Both the position numbers and the translations under genes were made by a program. 64,000 nt of DNA from Acidimicrobiia bacterium (lineage in GTDB: Bacteria > Actinomycetota > Acidimicrobiia > Spongiisociales > UBA5794): positions 434,001-498,000 of the forward strand of contig JAWKJB010000001.1 in NCBI GenBank assembly GCA_041393965.1, in the 5' to 3' direction. Under the pieces are notes generated by a model, which had not been told where the DNA came from, did not search any database, and saw only the letters and a list, made by a program, of their open reading frames with translations. Of the stretch, positions 16,467 through 25,661 are shown in pieces. Position 1 is the stretch's first letter. Every line of letters starts with the position of its first letter.

Positions 16467-17822
16467 TCACCCGATCCAGGACCGCAGGGCAGCGATCTGC
16501 CGAGCAACGGATTCGTGGGAACCGCCTCCGGGGGTGGCCCGGTTCGCGACCGACACTTCGACATCGATCAGGTCGAGGTCGCCCGGCTCGAAGTCCGGAT
16601 GAGCGTTGGACAGGTCGTCGGCCACGGCCTCCGACAGGGTTCGGCCATCGGCGAGGAGAGTGGCGACGAGCCGACCGACGACTTGGTGCGCCTGACGGAA
16701 AGGGACTCCCCGCGTGGTCAGCGCTTCGGCGAGGTCGAGGGCCGTCACCGCGGCATCAGGGACAGGGGGTTGGAATGACGCGGTGGCGAGCATCCCACCG
16801 AGCGCGCTGACAGAACCGGCGAGGGTGTCGTCGGCATGGAACACCAGGCGTTTGTCCTCTTGCAGGTCGCGGTTGTATGTCATGGGGAGACCCTTTTGCA
16901 GCGCGACGATCGCGGTCAGGTCACCGATCGCTGCTGCGGCTCGTCCACGGACCAACTCGGCGATGTCCGCGTTCTTCTTCTGGGGCATCGCCGACGAACC
17001 GGTCGTGTAGTTGTCGGCGAACACAACCCAGCCGAACTCGGAAGACGACCACAGGAGCAGATCCTCGGCGAGCCGCGAGAGATGGATCATCGTCTGGGTG
17101 CAACACCAGACGGTCTCGGCGACGACATCGCGGGACCCGACCGCGTCCATCGAGTTGTCGAAGACGGCCCCCAATCCGAGCCGCGCAGCGACCGCGTCGG
17201 GATCGAGCGGCAGGGTTGACCCCCCGGAGGCGCCTGCACCCAGCGGCGAAACATCGATGCGCCCGGCGACCCCCTCGAACCGCCCAACGTCACGCGTCAG
17301 CATCCAACAATACGACAACAGCTGGTGGGCGAGGGGGACAGCCTGTGCCTGCTGGAGGTGCGTGTAGGACGCGACCACGGTGTCGCCTGCCTCCTCGGCC
17401 TTGTCGACGATGATCCCCACAAGCGACTTGATCTGACGGATCCGATCCGCAACCGACCGCCTCAGGTAGAGGCGGATGTCGAGTGCAACCTGATCGTTGC
17501 GAGACCGTCCTGTGTGGAGCTTCCCTGCAATCTCCCCGACGATCTCCCCGAGTCGACGCTCGACGGCTGAATGAACATCCTCGTCGCCATCGGTGAACTC
17601 GAACGAACCGCTCGCCGCCTCTGCGGCGATCTTTCGAAGCCCGGCGACGATCGCGTCGGTCTCGGACCCATCGAGCAGACCCACGGCACCGAGCATCGAC
17701 GCGTGCGCGATCGATCCTTCGACATCGTCGACGAGCAGGCGACGGTCGGCGTGATCGACCGTGAACGCCCAGAGCTCCTCCGCGGGTGCTTGCGTGAACC
17801 GCCCCTCCGACCACAGGGTCAT
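16467..17822 (-). CDS. argH: Argininosuccinate lyase
   Basis: Splits argininosuccinate to arginine and fumarate, the last step of arginine synthesis. 451 residues. Motifs include LHTGRSRNDQVALDIRL, SYTHLQQAQAVPLAHQL with the catalytic His, SPLGAGASGGST, and the superfamily signature GSSAMPQKKN. It begins 2 nt after the argG stop and ends the argC-argB-argR-argG-argH unit. Confidence 0.96.
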   Translation of the reverse strand: MTLWSEGRFTQAPAEELWAFTVDHADRRLLVDDVEGSIAHASMLGAVGLLDGSETDAIVAGLRKIAAEAASGSFEFTDGDEDVHSAVERRLGEIVGEIAGKLHTGRSRNDQVALDIRLYLRRSVADRIRQIKSLVGIIVDKAEEAGDTVVASYTHLQQAQAVPLAHQLLSYCWMLTRDVGRFEGVAGRIDVSPLGAGASGGSTLPLDPDAVAARLGLGAVFDNSMDAVGSRDVVAETVWCCTQTMIHLSRLAEDLLLWSSSEFGWVVFADNYTTGSSAMPQKKNADIAELVRGRAAAAIGDLTAIVALQKGLPMTYNRDLQEDKRLVFHADDTLAGSVSALGGMLATASFQPPVPDAAVTALDLAEALTTRGVPFRQAHQVVGRLVATLLADGRTLSEAVADDLSNAHPDFEPGDLDLIDVEVSVANRATPGGGSHESVARQIAALRSWIG

Positions 17823-17824
17823 CG

Positions 17825-19042
17825 CTACTCCCCCTCCCCGAGCCGCTTCTCGGCAAAGGTTCGGAGGCGCAACGATTGGAGCCTGATGAACCCCTCGGCA
17901 TCGGACTGGTTGTAGACATCGTCGGCTTCGAAGGTCACCGTCGCCTCGTCGTAGAGAGCGTGCGTGTCCGAACGGCGCCCGTCGACGATCGCCTGGCCCT
18001 TATACAGCTTGATGCGCGCCTCGCCGGTGACCGGCTTCTGGAGATCGTCCATGAACTGCTGCAATGCCTCGCGCTCTGGGGCAAACCAAAAGCCGTTGTA
18101 CACCATCTCGGCGTACCGGTTCGAGAGTTCGTCTCGCAGATGGGCAACCTCACGGTCGAGCGTGAGGGACTCGACGGCCCGATGGGCGTGATACAGGATC
18201 GTCCCGCCCGGGGTCTCGTACACGCCGCGCGACTTCATCCCGACGAAGCGGTTCTCGACGATATCGACCCGACCAACCCCGTGCCGTCCGCCGAGCTCGT
18301 TGAGCGTCGTCAACAACTCGACTGGACCCAGACGGTCCCCGTTGACGGAAACGGGGTCACCCGCCTCGTAGCCGACGGTGACGAACTCGGGCTCGTCAGG
18401 GGCATCCTCGGGATCGACGGTCATCTTGAACATGCCTGCTGGCGGCCCTGTCCACGGATCCTCGAGCACGCCTCCCTCGTACGAGATGTGGAGCAGGTTC
18501 GCATCCATCGAGTAGGGCTTGTCCGGAGTCACCGGCGTCGGGATGCCATGCGCCTCCGCGTAGGCGACGCAGTCCGCGCGCCCCTTGAGATCCCACTCGC
18601 GCCAGGGTGCGATGACCTTGATGTCCGGCTTGAGCGCGTACGCGGAGAGCTCGAAGCGGACCTGGTCGTTCCCCTTGCCGGTGGCGCCGTGCGCGATGGC
18701 GTCGGCGCCGGTGTTGATCGCGGCACGCACCAGCCCTTTGGAGATGACCGGCCGCGCGAGCGATGTTCCCATGAGGTAGTACCCCTCGTACAGTGACGAC
18801 GCTCGGAACGCGGGGAAGACATAGTCGGTGACGAACTCCTCCGTCAGGTCCTCACAGATCGCCTCGACGGCCCCGGTCCGGAGGGCCTTCGCCCTCGCCT
18901 CCTCCGTTTCCTCCCCTTGGCCGACATCGGCGGTGTAGGCGACGACCTGCGCACCGTACTCCTCGATGATCCATCGCAGGATCACCGAAGTGTCGAGCCC
19001 GCCGCTGTAGGCAAGCACCACCTTGTTGATGTTCCTGTTCAT
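17825..19042 (-). CDS. argG: Argininosuccinate synthase
   Basis: Joins citrulline and aspartate with ATP hydrolysis to AMP. 405 residues. The N-terminal AYSGGLDTSVILRW is the ATP pyrophosphatase P-loop. Also present are GATGKGNDQVRFE, the citrulline-binding region and YEAGDPVSVNG. The ATG overlaps the argR stop by 4 nt (ATGA). Confidence 0.96.
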   Translation of the reverse strand: MNRNINKVVLAYSGGLDTSVILRWIIEEYGAQVVAYTADVGQGEETEEARAKALRTGAVEAICEDLTEEFVTDYVFPAFRASSLYEGYYLMGTSLARPVISKGLVRAAINTGADAIAHGATGKGNDQVRFELSAYALKPDIKVIAPWREWDLKGRADCVAYAEAHGIPTPVTPDKPYSMDANLLHISYEGGVLEDPWTGPPAGMFKMTVDPEDAPDEPEFVTVGYEAGDPVSVNGDRLGPVELLTTLNELGGRHGVGRVDIVENRFVGMKSRGVYETPGGTILYHAHRAVESLTLDREVAHLRDELSNRYAEMVYNGFWFAPEREALQQFMDDLQKPVTGEARIKLYKGQAIVDGRRSDTHALYDEATVTFEADDVYNQSDAEGFIRLQSLRLRTFAEKRLGEGE

Positions 19043-19497
19043 GTGTCGACTCCCTGCAGCCTGCTTGCCACGACGGCCGCATCGACCGATTGATCGACGA
19101 CGACGAGGATCGTGTCGTCACCGGCGACCGAGCCGACAACACCCTCCACGGCGGCTGCATCGATCCTGCTAGCCACCAGATGGGCTGCCCCCGGCGGCAC
19201 CTTCAACACGACGAGATTGCCTGAGACCGCGATGCTCGTGACGAACTCATCGACGGCGTCGTGCAGAACCGTTGTCGTTTCATCATCATGGATTGGATCG
19301 CCGAGCTGATAGACGGTCCCACCATCGGCCCTGACGCGAACGGCTCCAACGGCGTCGAGATCCCGCGAGATTGTCGCCTGCGTGACCTCAAAGCCCTGCT
19401 CGGCGAGATGGGAACGGATCTCGGCCTGCGTCCCCGGATGCGACGACGCCAACATGGAGCGGATTGCTCGCCGACGGGTGTGCGTGTCGGTTCTCAC
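19039..19497 (-). CDS. argR: Arginine repressor
   Basis: A 152-residue ArgR. The N-terminal winged helix has TQAEIRSHLAEQGFEVTQATISRDLDAVGAVRV. The C-terminal hexamerisation/arginine-binding domain has VPPGAAHLVASRID and VVGSVAGDDTILVVV. It represses the operon in which it lies, starting at GTG within a 4-nt overlap with argB. Its likely operator is ahead of argC. Confidence 0.94.
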   Translation of the reverse strand: MRTDTHTRRRAIRSMLASSHPGTQAEIRSHLAEQGFEVTQATISRDLDAVGAVRVRADGGTVYQLGDPIHDDETTTVLHDAVDEFVTSIAVSGNLVVLKVPPGAAHLVASRIDAAAVEGVVGSVAGDDTILVVVDQSVDAAVVASRLQGVDT

Positions 19498-20396
19498 TCT
19501 GTTCCCTCCGGCGTCACCATTGTTCCGATCCCCTCAGGGGTGAAGATCTCGAGCAGCAGTGCGTGCTGGACGCGCCCATCGAGGATGTGCACCTGCTTGA
19601 CGCCAGCATCGATGGCGGCGAGGCTCGCCCGGATCTTCGGCAGCATCCCAGCGGATGCGGCTCCGGACTCGACGAAGTCGAACAGTTCGGGAGTGCTGAT
19701 CCTCGAGATCAAGCTTGTGTTGTCTCCGAAATCCCGGTAGAGACCTTCGACATCGGTCAGGAACACGAGCTTTGATGCACCGATCGCCGCAGCGAGGGCA
19801 CCTGCGGCGGTGTCGGCGTTGAGGTTGTAGGTCTGCCCGTCCTCCCCGCGTGCGATCGGGGCGATCACCGGCACATAGCCCTGCCCCTGGAGCCCTTCGA
19901 TCAGCTCCGTGTTCACCTTGGTGACCCTGCCGACGAACCCGAGGCGTTCATCCTGGGGCTCGGCGACGAAGAGGTTCGCATCGAGACCGGACACGCCGGC
20001 GGCGACCGAACCGTGGTTGTTCACGAGGCGAACAATGTCGGGGTTGACCTCACCGACCAGTGTCGCCTGCACGACCCTGATCGTCTCTTCGTCCGTCACC
20101 CGGAGTCCCTCGACCCATTGGGGCTCCATGCCGCGCTGACCCATCGCGCGCGAGATGTGTGGACCGCCCCCGTGGACGATGATCGGTTTGATCCCGACGA
20201 AGTGCAGCATCGCCACATCGTCGGCGAAGGTGGATCGAAGCTCCTCGTCGACCATTGCCGACCCGCCGTACTTGATCACGACCGTGGTGTCTCGGAACCG
20301 CCGAATGAACGGCAGGGCTTCCGAGAAGATCCCAGCCTTGCCCATGGTCGAAGCGATCCTCGGTTTGAGTGGTGACGGACTCGTGTGACCGGTCAT
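19494..20396 (-). CDS. argB: N-acetylglutamate kinase
   Basis: Phosphorylates N-acetyl-L-glutamate, the second step of arginine synthesis. About 300 residues from the ATG at 20396, which overlaps the argC stop (ATGA). Motifs: VVIKYGGSAM, IIVHGGGPHI, NLNADTAAGALAAAIGASKLVFLTDVEGLY, and GMLPKIRA. A longer frame to 20579 exists but overlaps argC and is not expected. Confidence 0.95.
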   Translation of the reverse strand: MTGHTSPSPLKPRIASTMGKAGIFSEALPFIRRFRDTTVVIKYGGSAMVDEELRSTFADDVAMLHFVGIKPIIVHGGGPHISRAMGQRGMEPQWVEGLRVTDEETIRVVQATLVGEVNPDIVRLVNNHGSVAAGVSGLDANLFVAEPQDERLGFVGRVTKVNTELIEGLQGQGYVPVIAPIARGEDGQTYNLNADTAAGALAAAIGASKLVFLTDVEGLYRDFGDNTSLISRISTPELFDFVESGAASAGMLPKIRASLAAIDAGVKQVHILDGRVQHALLLEIFTPEGIGTMVTPEGTE

Positions 20397-21424
20397 GGCA
20401 TCGATCCTTCCGTGGAGAGGCCAACCGTTTGCTCCAAACCGAACATCAGGTTTGCGCACTGGACCGCCTGACCGGCTGCGCCTTTGAGTAGGTTGTCGAT
20501 GGCGCACAGGGCGATGAGATGTCCGGTCGAACCGTTGAGGTGGTACGACACGAGGGCGTTGTTGGAACCAACGACCCACCGCGTCTCGGGCGGCACCTCG
20601 AGCCTGCGCACGAAGGGCTCATCGGCATAGGTCCCGTCGAACGCGCCGACGACATCACCGAATTCGACGCCGGGGTTGGTCTTGACATGGATCGTCGACA
20701 GGATGCCTCGTAGCATCGGTACGAGGTGGGGTGTGAACACGACACGAACCTCGCCGCTCGCGAACCGTTCGATCCCCTGGATCATCTCGGGTTGGTGGCG
20801 ATGCCCGAGCACCTTGTACGCCCGCACGGATTCGTCGATCGCACCGAACGCCGTCGACTCCGAAACGGCCCTCCCCGCACCGGTCACGCCGGACATCGCA
20901 TCGACAACGATGTCGCTCGTGTCAACGAGCCCGGCCGATGCGAGCGGCGCGAGCGGAACAATCGTCGCTGTCGGATAGCAGCCAGGGACCGCGACCCGAT
21001 CGGTGCCGCGAACCGCGTCCGCAAACAACTCGGGAACCCCGTAGACGAACTCCCCGAGCTGCTCGGGATGGGGATGTTCCGTGCCATATGCGTTGCGATA
21101 TCGGTCAGGATCATCAAAACGGAAATCAGCTCCGAGATCGATGACGGCGACACCACGGGCGAGCATCTCAACGGCGGGCGATGCCGACGCGCCATGCGGC
21201 AGCGCGAAGAACACCGCGTCGACCTCACCGAATCGTTCTTGGTCGAAGGTCACGAGCGGGCGCTCACCGCCCGAGAGCTGTGGATGGACATCGCCGAGCG
21301 CCGAGCCTGCCTTCGAATTGGCGCCAAGCAGCTCAACCGAAAACACCGGGTGCGCGTCGAGAAGCCTGATGAGCTCACCCCCGGCATATCCGGAAGCGCC
21401 AACCACCGCAACAGAGATCGACAT
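20393..21424 (-). CDS. argC: N-acetyl-gamma-glutamyl-phosphate reductase
   Basis: NADPH-dependent third step of arginine synthesis. 343 residues from the ATG at 21424: VAVVGASGYAGGELIRLL (Rossmann), DLGADFRFDD, and the catalytic Cys in VAVPGCYPTATIVPL. This start is favoured because TATACT (21432-21437) lies 7 nt upstream; an ATG at 21442 is also in frame. argJ, argD and argF, usually nearby in actinobacteria, are absent between argC and argB. Confidence 0.95.
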   Translation of the reverse strand: MSISVAVVGASGYAGGELIRLLDAHPVFSVELLGANSKAGSALGDVHPQLSGGERPLVTFDQERFGEVDAVFFALPHGASASPAVEMLARGVAVIDLGADFRFDDPDRYRNAYGTEHPHPEQLGEFVYGVPELFADAVRGTDRVAVPGCYPTATIVPLAPLASAGLVDTSDIVVDAMSGVTGAGRAVSESTAFGAIDESVRAYKVLGHRHQPEMIQGIERFASGEVRVVFTPHLVPMLRGILSTIHVKTNPGVEFGDVVGAFDGTYADEPFVRRLEVPPETRWVVGSNNALVSYHLNGSTGHLIALCAIDNLLKGAAGQAVQCANLMFGLEQTVGLSTEGSMP

Positions 21425-21455
21425 GCCATGGAGTATACGCATATTCGCAGCGTTA
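21425..21455 (-). promoter_or_regulatory. arg operon promoter with candidate ARG box
   Basis: On the minus strand a TATACT -10 element lies 7 nt before the argC ATG, predicting a leaderless mRNA. Overlapping it, GAATATGCGTATAC is palindromic at 10 of 14 positions and has the general AT-rich half-site look of ArgR boxes. Because argR is in this operon, feedback repression here is the natural reading. Confidence 0.5.
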
Positions 21456-21480
21456 TGCGTCGGTGGCGCTCGACCGAGCG

Positions 21481-22893
21481 TCACCCCCGCGTGTCCGACG
21501 ACGCTGCTGCCCACGCGTCCAGCATCGCGTAGGCCTCCTCTTCGGTGTAGGGGCCGTCTTCGATCCGCTTCTCGAGCAACATGTCCATGATGCGGCCAAC
21601 CTCTCGCGATGGCTCGAGGCCGAGATAATCCATGACCTGATTCCCGTCGATCGGTGGCCGGAGCGCGTCGAGCTCCTCTTGGGCTCGCAGGGAGACGATC
21701 CGCTCCTCGAGCTCATCGATCCGGCGCGAGATGGCTCGCGCGCGCTGCTCGTTCCGCGTCGTGACATCGCACCGCACGAGTTCGTTCAGCTGATCCAGCA
21801 GCGGTCCGGCGTCGCGGACATACCGACGCACGGCAGCGTCGGTCCAACCCATCTTGTAGGTGTGGGGCCGCATGTGGAGAAAGACGAGGTTGCCGACATC
21901 TTGGACGACATGGTTCGGATAGCGCATCGCCTTCATCCGCTTCCGCGCCATGCGGGCACCGACCACCTCGTGGTGGTGGAACGACACCCCGTTCCCCGAA
22001 TACTCACGCGTGGCTGGCTTGCCGATGTCGTGAAAGAGGGCGGCAAGCCTCACCTCGAGCCTCGGCTCTTCGCGGCCAGCATCGGTCTTGCCGACAACGG
22101 CGATCGTATGTGCGAGCACATCCTTGTGCCGGTGAACGGGGTCCTGCTCGACAGCAAGGGCCGGTATCTCGGGAATGAAGTGGTCTGCGAGCCCGCTTTC
22201 GATGAGCGCCTCGAGCGCAACCACGACATGCGCGCCGACGATGAGCTTGTCGAACTCGGTTCGTATCCGTTCCGCCGAGATGATGTCGAGGCGGTCCGCC
22301 ATGGATGCGACCGCGTCGAGCACCTCCCGCTCAGGCACGAAGCCAAGCGTCGACATGAATCGGAACAGGCGCAGCATCCGGAGGGGGTCATCGGAGAAAA
22401 GTACCTCGGGCGGCTGCGGTGTACGCAAAATGCCCTCCATGAGATCCGGCAGTCCCCCGAAAGGGTCTTCCATCACGGGATCGGTGCGCGGGTCGGTCGG
22501 CACCGAAAGGGCCATCGCGTTGACGGTGAAGTCACGCCGCGACAGATCTTCGACGAGATGGTCGCTGAAGGTCACGACCGGCTTGCGCGAATCCCCGCGA
22601 TAGACCTCCGATCGGAATGTCGTGATCTCATGGACCCTTCCTTCGTGGACGAGACCGACCGTGCCGAAATCCTTGCCTGCGAGGAACAGCGATGATGCCC
22701 ATTCCGCGCCGATGCGTTCGATGTCTCCCGGGCGCGCCCTCGTCGTGAAGTCGAGGTCCGACACGGGCCGCCCGAGCAGCACATCGCGAACCGAGCCACC
22801 GACCAGATACAGGTCGTGGCCATCCGCCGCAAACCGAGCGGCGAGGTCTCGGATCTCAGGGGTGAGGATCTCTCGGAACCGTTCCTTCGTCAT
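21481..22893 (-). CDS. CCA-adding-type tRNA nucleotidyltransferase with HD domain
   Basis: Adds or repairs the tRNA 3' CCA. 470 residues from the ATG at 22893: nucleotidyltransferase core YLVGGSVRDVLLGRPVSDLDFTTRA (metal Asp pair DLD), SRRDFTVNAMAL, and DPLRMLRLFRF. A central HD phosphohydrolase domain follows (LAALFHDIGKPATR...HHHEVVGARM). The start overlaps the rnhA stop (ATGA), so the two are coupled. Actinobacteria carry this single HD-containing form near the origin (PcnA in mycobacteria). Confidence 0.92.
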   Translation of the reverse strand: MTKERFREILTPEIRDLAARFAADGHDLYLVGGSVRDVLLGRPVSDLDFTTRARPGDIERIGAEWASSLFLAGKDFGTVGLVHEGRVHEITTFRSEVYRGDSRKPVVTFSDHLVEDLSRRDFTVNAMALSVPTDPRTDPVMEDPFGGLPDLMEGILRTPQPPEVLFSDDPLRMLRLFRFMSTLGFVPEREVLDAVASMADRLDIISAERIRTEFDKLIVGAHVVVALEALIESGLADHFIPEIPALAVEQDPVHRHKDVLAHTIAVVGKTDAGREEPRLEVRLAALFHDIGKPATREYSGNGVSFHHHEVVGARMARKRMKAMRYPNHVVQDVGNLVFLHMRPHTYKMGWTDAAVRRYVRDAGPLLDQLNELVRCDVTTRNEQRARAISRRIDELEERIVSLRAQEELDALRPPIDGNQVMDYLGLEPSREVGRIMDMLLEKRIEDGPYTEEEAYAMLDAWAAASSDTRG

Positions 22894-23477
22894 ATGCCCC
22901 GCAGCCTCGCCGTGTTTGCGAGCGTGTCGGCGTATTCGTTCCATGTGTAGCCGACATGGGCCCTGATCCACACAAGGCTCAACTCGGGCCGGTTTCGGTA
23001 GATGTCGTAGGCCTGCTTGACGAGTTCGAGGTTCTCAACCGGGCCGCTCTTGCGCTTCCATCCCCGCTGCTTCCATCGCGGAGCCCACTCGTTGATCGTT
23101 CGCACAGCAAGGTTGGAATCCGAGTACACGGTTGCCGGCGTCCCGTCGGGGACGAGGGACGCACCTTCGATGAGTGCCTTGAGTTCCATCCGGTTGTTGG
23201 TCGTTTCGGCGTCGGCGCCGCTGATCTGCGCGATCACCTCACCATCGATCACATAGACGGCACCCCAGCCGCCGGGACCCGGATTCGGGACGGAGCTGCC
23301 GTCGGTGAACACCCCGGTGGACGGATCATCGACACCAGGAGAGCCAGTGCCCGTGCCTCCTGTCTCCGCACCCCGACAGGCTGTGCAGAGGCGGGGGGTC
23401 CATCCGGGATACCGTTCGAGCACGGATCCGGGCAGCGTGAACGATGACCCGCACTCGCGGCATGAGAACTCTGGCAT
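22890..23477 (-). CDS. rnhA: Ribonuclease HI with N-terminal zinc ribbon
   Basis: Degrades RNA in RNA-DNA hybrids. Residues 1-40 hold two Cys pairs (CRECG and CTACR), probably a zinc ribbon, fused to an RNase HI domain. That domain has FTDGSSVPNPGPGGWG (Asp), RMELKALIEG (Glu), YSDSNLAVR (Asp) and AHVGYTWNEYADTLA (His/Asp). The ATG lies 8 nt after a TACCCT -10 element. The first 10 codons and this -10 are inside the left 54-bp island repeat, so insertion of the island changed everything further upstream of the promoter. Confidence 0.92.
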   Translation of the reverse strand: MPEFSCRECGSSFTLPGSVLERYPGWTPRLCTACRGAETGGTGTGSPGVDDPSTGVFTDGSSVPNPGPGGWGAVYVIDGEVIAQISGADAETTNNRMELKALIEGASLVPDGTPATVYSDSNLAVRTINEWAPRWKQRGWKRKSGPVENLELVKQAYDIYRNRPELSLVWIRAHVGYTWNEYADTLANTARLRGI

Positions 23478-23502
23478 GGATCACAAGGGTAGAGCGGCCC
23501 CG
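23449..23502 (-). repeat. 54-bp direct repeat, left end of the island
   Basis: Identical at all 54 positions to 40962-41015, in the same orientation. It spans the -10 element, start codon and first ten codons of rnhA on the minus strand. Identity stops abruptly on both sides. It behaves like one half of a duplicated insertion site. Confidence 0.92.
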
Positions 23503-23593
23503 CGGTGTTTCCGATGCGTCGGGATGCCGTCTTGGCGCTCGAACCGACCCGGTTGCTCGTTGGTCCAGCAACAACCGCCTCGGGTGGGCCGAA

Positions 23594-24529
23594 TCATCGA
23601 AGGCCCCTGATGAACGGCTGTGCAAGCGCAGCGGGTTGTCGGCTCGAACGGGTGAGGGCGAACATGACAACCAGCGTGATCAGATAGGGAAGCGCTGCGA
23701 GGAACTGCGCGTTCACCTGGTAACCGAGAACTGGAACCGCCAGTCGAAAGGCGTCAGCGAACCCAAAGACCATTACCCCGAGAACCACGCCCCCCAAGCG
23801 CCATCCCCCGAAGTACACAGCAGCCACCGCGATGAAGCCGCGACCTCCGACCGCAAGGGTGTCGTAGGTCCCGACCTGTCCGAGCACGAGAAAGGCGCCG
23901 CCGAGTCCGGCGAGTATTCCCATGTAGTAGATCGACTCTCGTCGACGGCGATTGACATCGATTCCTGAGGCATCACTCGCTTGGGGGTTCTCCCCTACCG
24001 ATCGAACCTCAAGCCCCCAGCGCGTGCGATAGAGAAGCCACCATGTAATCGGAATGAGCGGATAGAGCAAGTAGGTAGGCCAGGTCTGACCGAATAGCGC
24101 TGGTCCGATCAGCGGAATATCGGAAAGGACGGGAATCTCCACGATCGAAGCCCGACGGGTCGCTGGATCGACAATCGAGCTGAGATACCCGGCAAGGCCC
24201 AGCACGAGGACATTGGCGGTGAGACCAACCACGAACTGGTCAGCAGTGAGCCTATGGCTCATGTTCGCTTGAACGAGCGCAACGGATAGGCCACCGATCA
24301 TCCCAAGGATCAGACCGAGCCACACCGACCCGGTGGTCGAGTAGCCAACCGACCCCACAAATGCGCCCGCTAGAAGAGAACCCTCCACTGAGATGTTGAT
24401 CGTCCCGGCACGCTCCGCCACCAACTCACCGAGTGCAGCGAATCCGAGGAATGCGGCGAACCGTACGGCGCTCGCATACATGGTTGGACTGCTCAAGATG
24501 TCCGCGAACGCGGCGAGGACATTACCCAC
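23594..24529 (-). CDS. BMP-type ABC importer, permease 2
   Basis: A 311-residue permease of the branched-chain-type fold (YufQ-like). It has FLGFAALGELVAERAGTINISVEGSLLAGAF near the N-terminus and the hallmark GRGFIAVAAVYFGGW in the C-terminal half, with eight to ten hydrophobic helices. The start overlaps the preceding permease gene by 8 nt. It forms the membrane channel with permease 1 and the double-ABC ATPase. Related systems import nucleosides or sugars. Confidence 0.9.
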   Translation of the reverse strand: MGNVLAAFADILSSPTMYASAVRFAAFLGFAALGELVAERAGTINISVEGSLLAGAFVGSVGYSTTGSVWLGLILGMIGGLSVALVQANMSHRLTADQFVVGLTANVLVLGLAGYLSSIVDPATRRASIVEIPVLSDIPLIGPALFGQTWPTYLLYPLIPITWWLLYRTRWGLEVRSVGENPQASDASGIDVNRRRRESIYYMGILAGLGGAFLVLGQVGTYDTLAVGGRGFIAVAAVYFGGWRLGGVVLGVMVFGFADAFRLAVPVLGYQVNAQFLAALPYLITLVVMFALTRSSRQPAALAQPFIRGLR

Positions 24530-25661
24530 GCTCGGGCCTCCTTCTCACGGCTGCAATCGCTCGCCGCTTTGCGCGGACAAACATGATGGCCGGAGGAAGG
24601 AGCAGTGCCATGACCAGAAGCGCCTGAATCACATCGACGATCTTTCGATCGACTCCTGTCGCAGCGAGGAAGCCCGAACCGGTTCGCAGCGCTGCAAAGA
24701 GCAGAGCCATCGGAATGGCAACTGTTGCCTGGCTTCCGGCAAGGAGGGCAACAAGGAGTCCCTCCCAGCCGATGTTCGACGAGAAGCCCGTCGTCAGTCG
24801 ATATCCCGAACTGCCTGCCGCAAGCATGACCGCACCGGCGAGTCCCGCCAACGCTCCGGAAATGGACAGTGCCGCCGAGCCCGTGCGAGAGGCTCTGACC
24901 CCGATTGACTGGGCGACACGCGGATTCGATCCGAGAACCCGAAACAAGAAGCCCCAGATTGTGCGTGCAAGGATGTAGGCAACGATGGCCGCCAACACGA
25001 GAGCGACGATCAATCCACTCGAGATATCGTTTCCGAACAAGTGAATGACCGGTAGGCGAACGCCTTCGGGCAGGGGTGCACTCGACACTGCCCGACTCGG
25101 CCTGTTCGGGTCAGGATCCCTCAACAGCCAACTCGTTGTGACCGCGTAGCCCACGATCTGGGTTGCCACGAACACGAGCAACAAAGTCGAGATGACTTCC
25201 GGTACTTGCCTGGCGTATCGCATCAACGCAGCAACCCCTGCGTACAGGCCACCAGCAATAGCTCCCGCTACCAGGCCCGCGACGAGGAGGAGCGGCCCGG
25301 GACCCCCCATCTTGGTCCCGACGAATGCCATCGCCATCGCCCCCATCAGGAGCTGGCCCTCCTGGCCGATGTTGAAGAGCCCGGCCCTCACTCCGACAAT
25401 CATGCCAAGGGCTACCAGAAGCAATGGGGCGGCCACCGTGAGTGTGTTCCCCCAACGCCCCGGAGCAAAAAACGCGCCCTCCAGCAGGGCACCGAGAACG
25501 CGCTGCCAGGATCCACCGGTGAACCAGACCAACAGCCCGGCCAGAATGAGGGCTCCGCCGACGCTCACCGCATAGAGGAGAGCTACCTCCCATACCGATG
25601 TCCGATGACCAACGAGTTCCGGTGACGCAGTCTCGCTGCGGCTCTCGCGGGAATCATTCAT
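24522..25661 (-). CDS. BMP-type ABC importer, permease 1
   Basis: A 379-residue, roughly ten-helix permease (YufP-like) with VGVRAGLFNIGQEGQLLMGAMA and the conserved RVLGSNPRVAQSIGV loop before the later helices. It overlaps the ATPase stop (ATGA) and the next permease, giving one tight cistron series with the lipoprotein. A charged cytoplasmic N-terminus precedes helix 1. Confidence 0.9.
   Translation of the reverse strand: MNDSRESRSETASPELVGHRTSVWEVALLYAVSVGGALILAGLLVWFTGGSWQRVLGALLEGAFFAPGRWGNTLTVAAPLLLVALGMIVGVRAGLFNIGQEGQLLMGAMAMAFVGTKMGGPGPLLLVAGLVAGAIAGGLYAGVAALMRYARQVPEVISTLLLVFVATQIVGYAVTTSWLLRDPDPNRPSRAVSSAPLPEGVRLPVIHLFGNDISSGLIVALVLAAIVAYILARTIWGFLFRVLGSNPRVAQSIGVRASRTGSAALSISGALAGLAGAVMLAAGSSGYRLTTGFSSNIGWEGLLVALLAGSQATVAIPMALLFAALRTGSGFLAATGVDRKIVDVIQALLVMALLLPPAIMFVRAKRRAIAAVRRRPERG

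Noticed and set aside
24080..24096. AGGTCTGACCG inside a permease gene as a fourth GntR operator
   Set aside because: Only part of the palindrome is present and it lies deep inside coding sequence.
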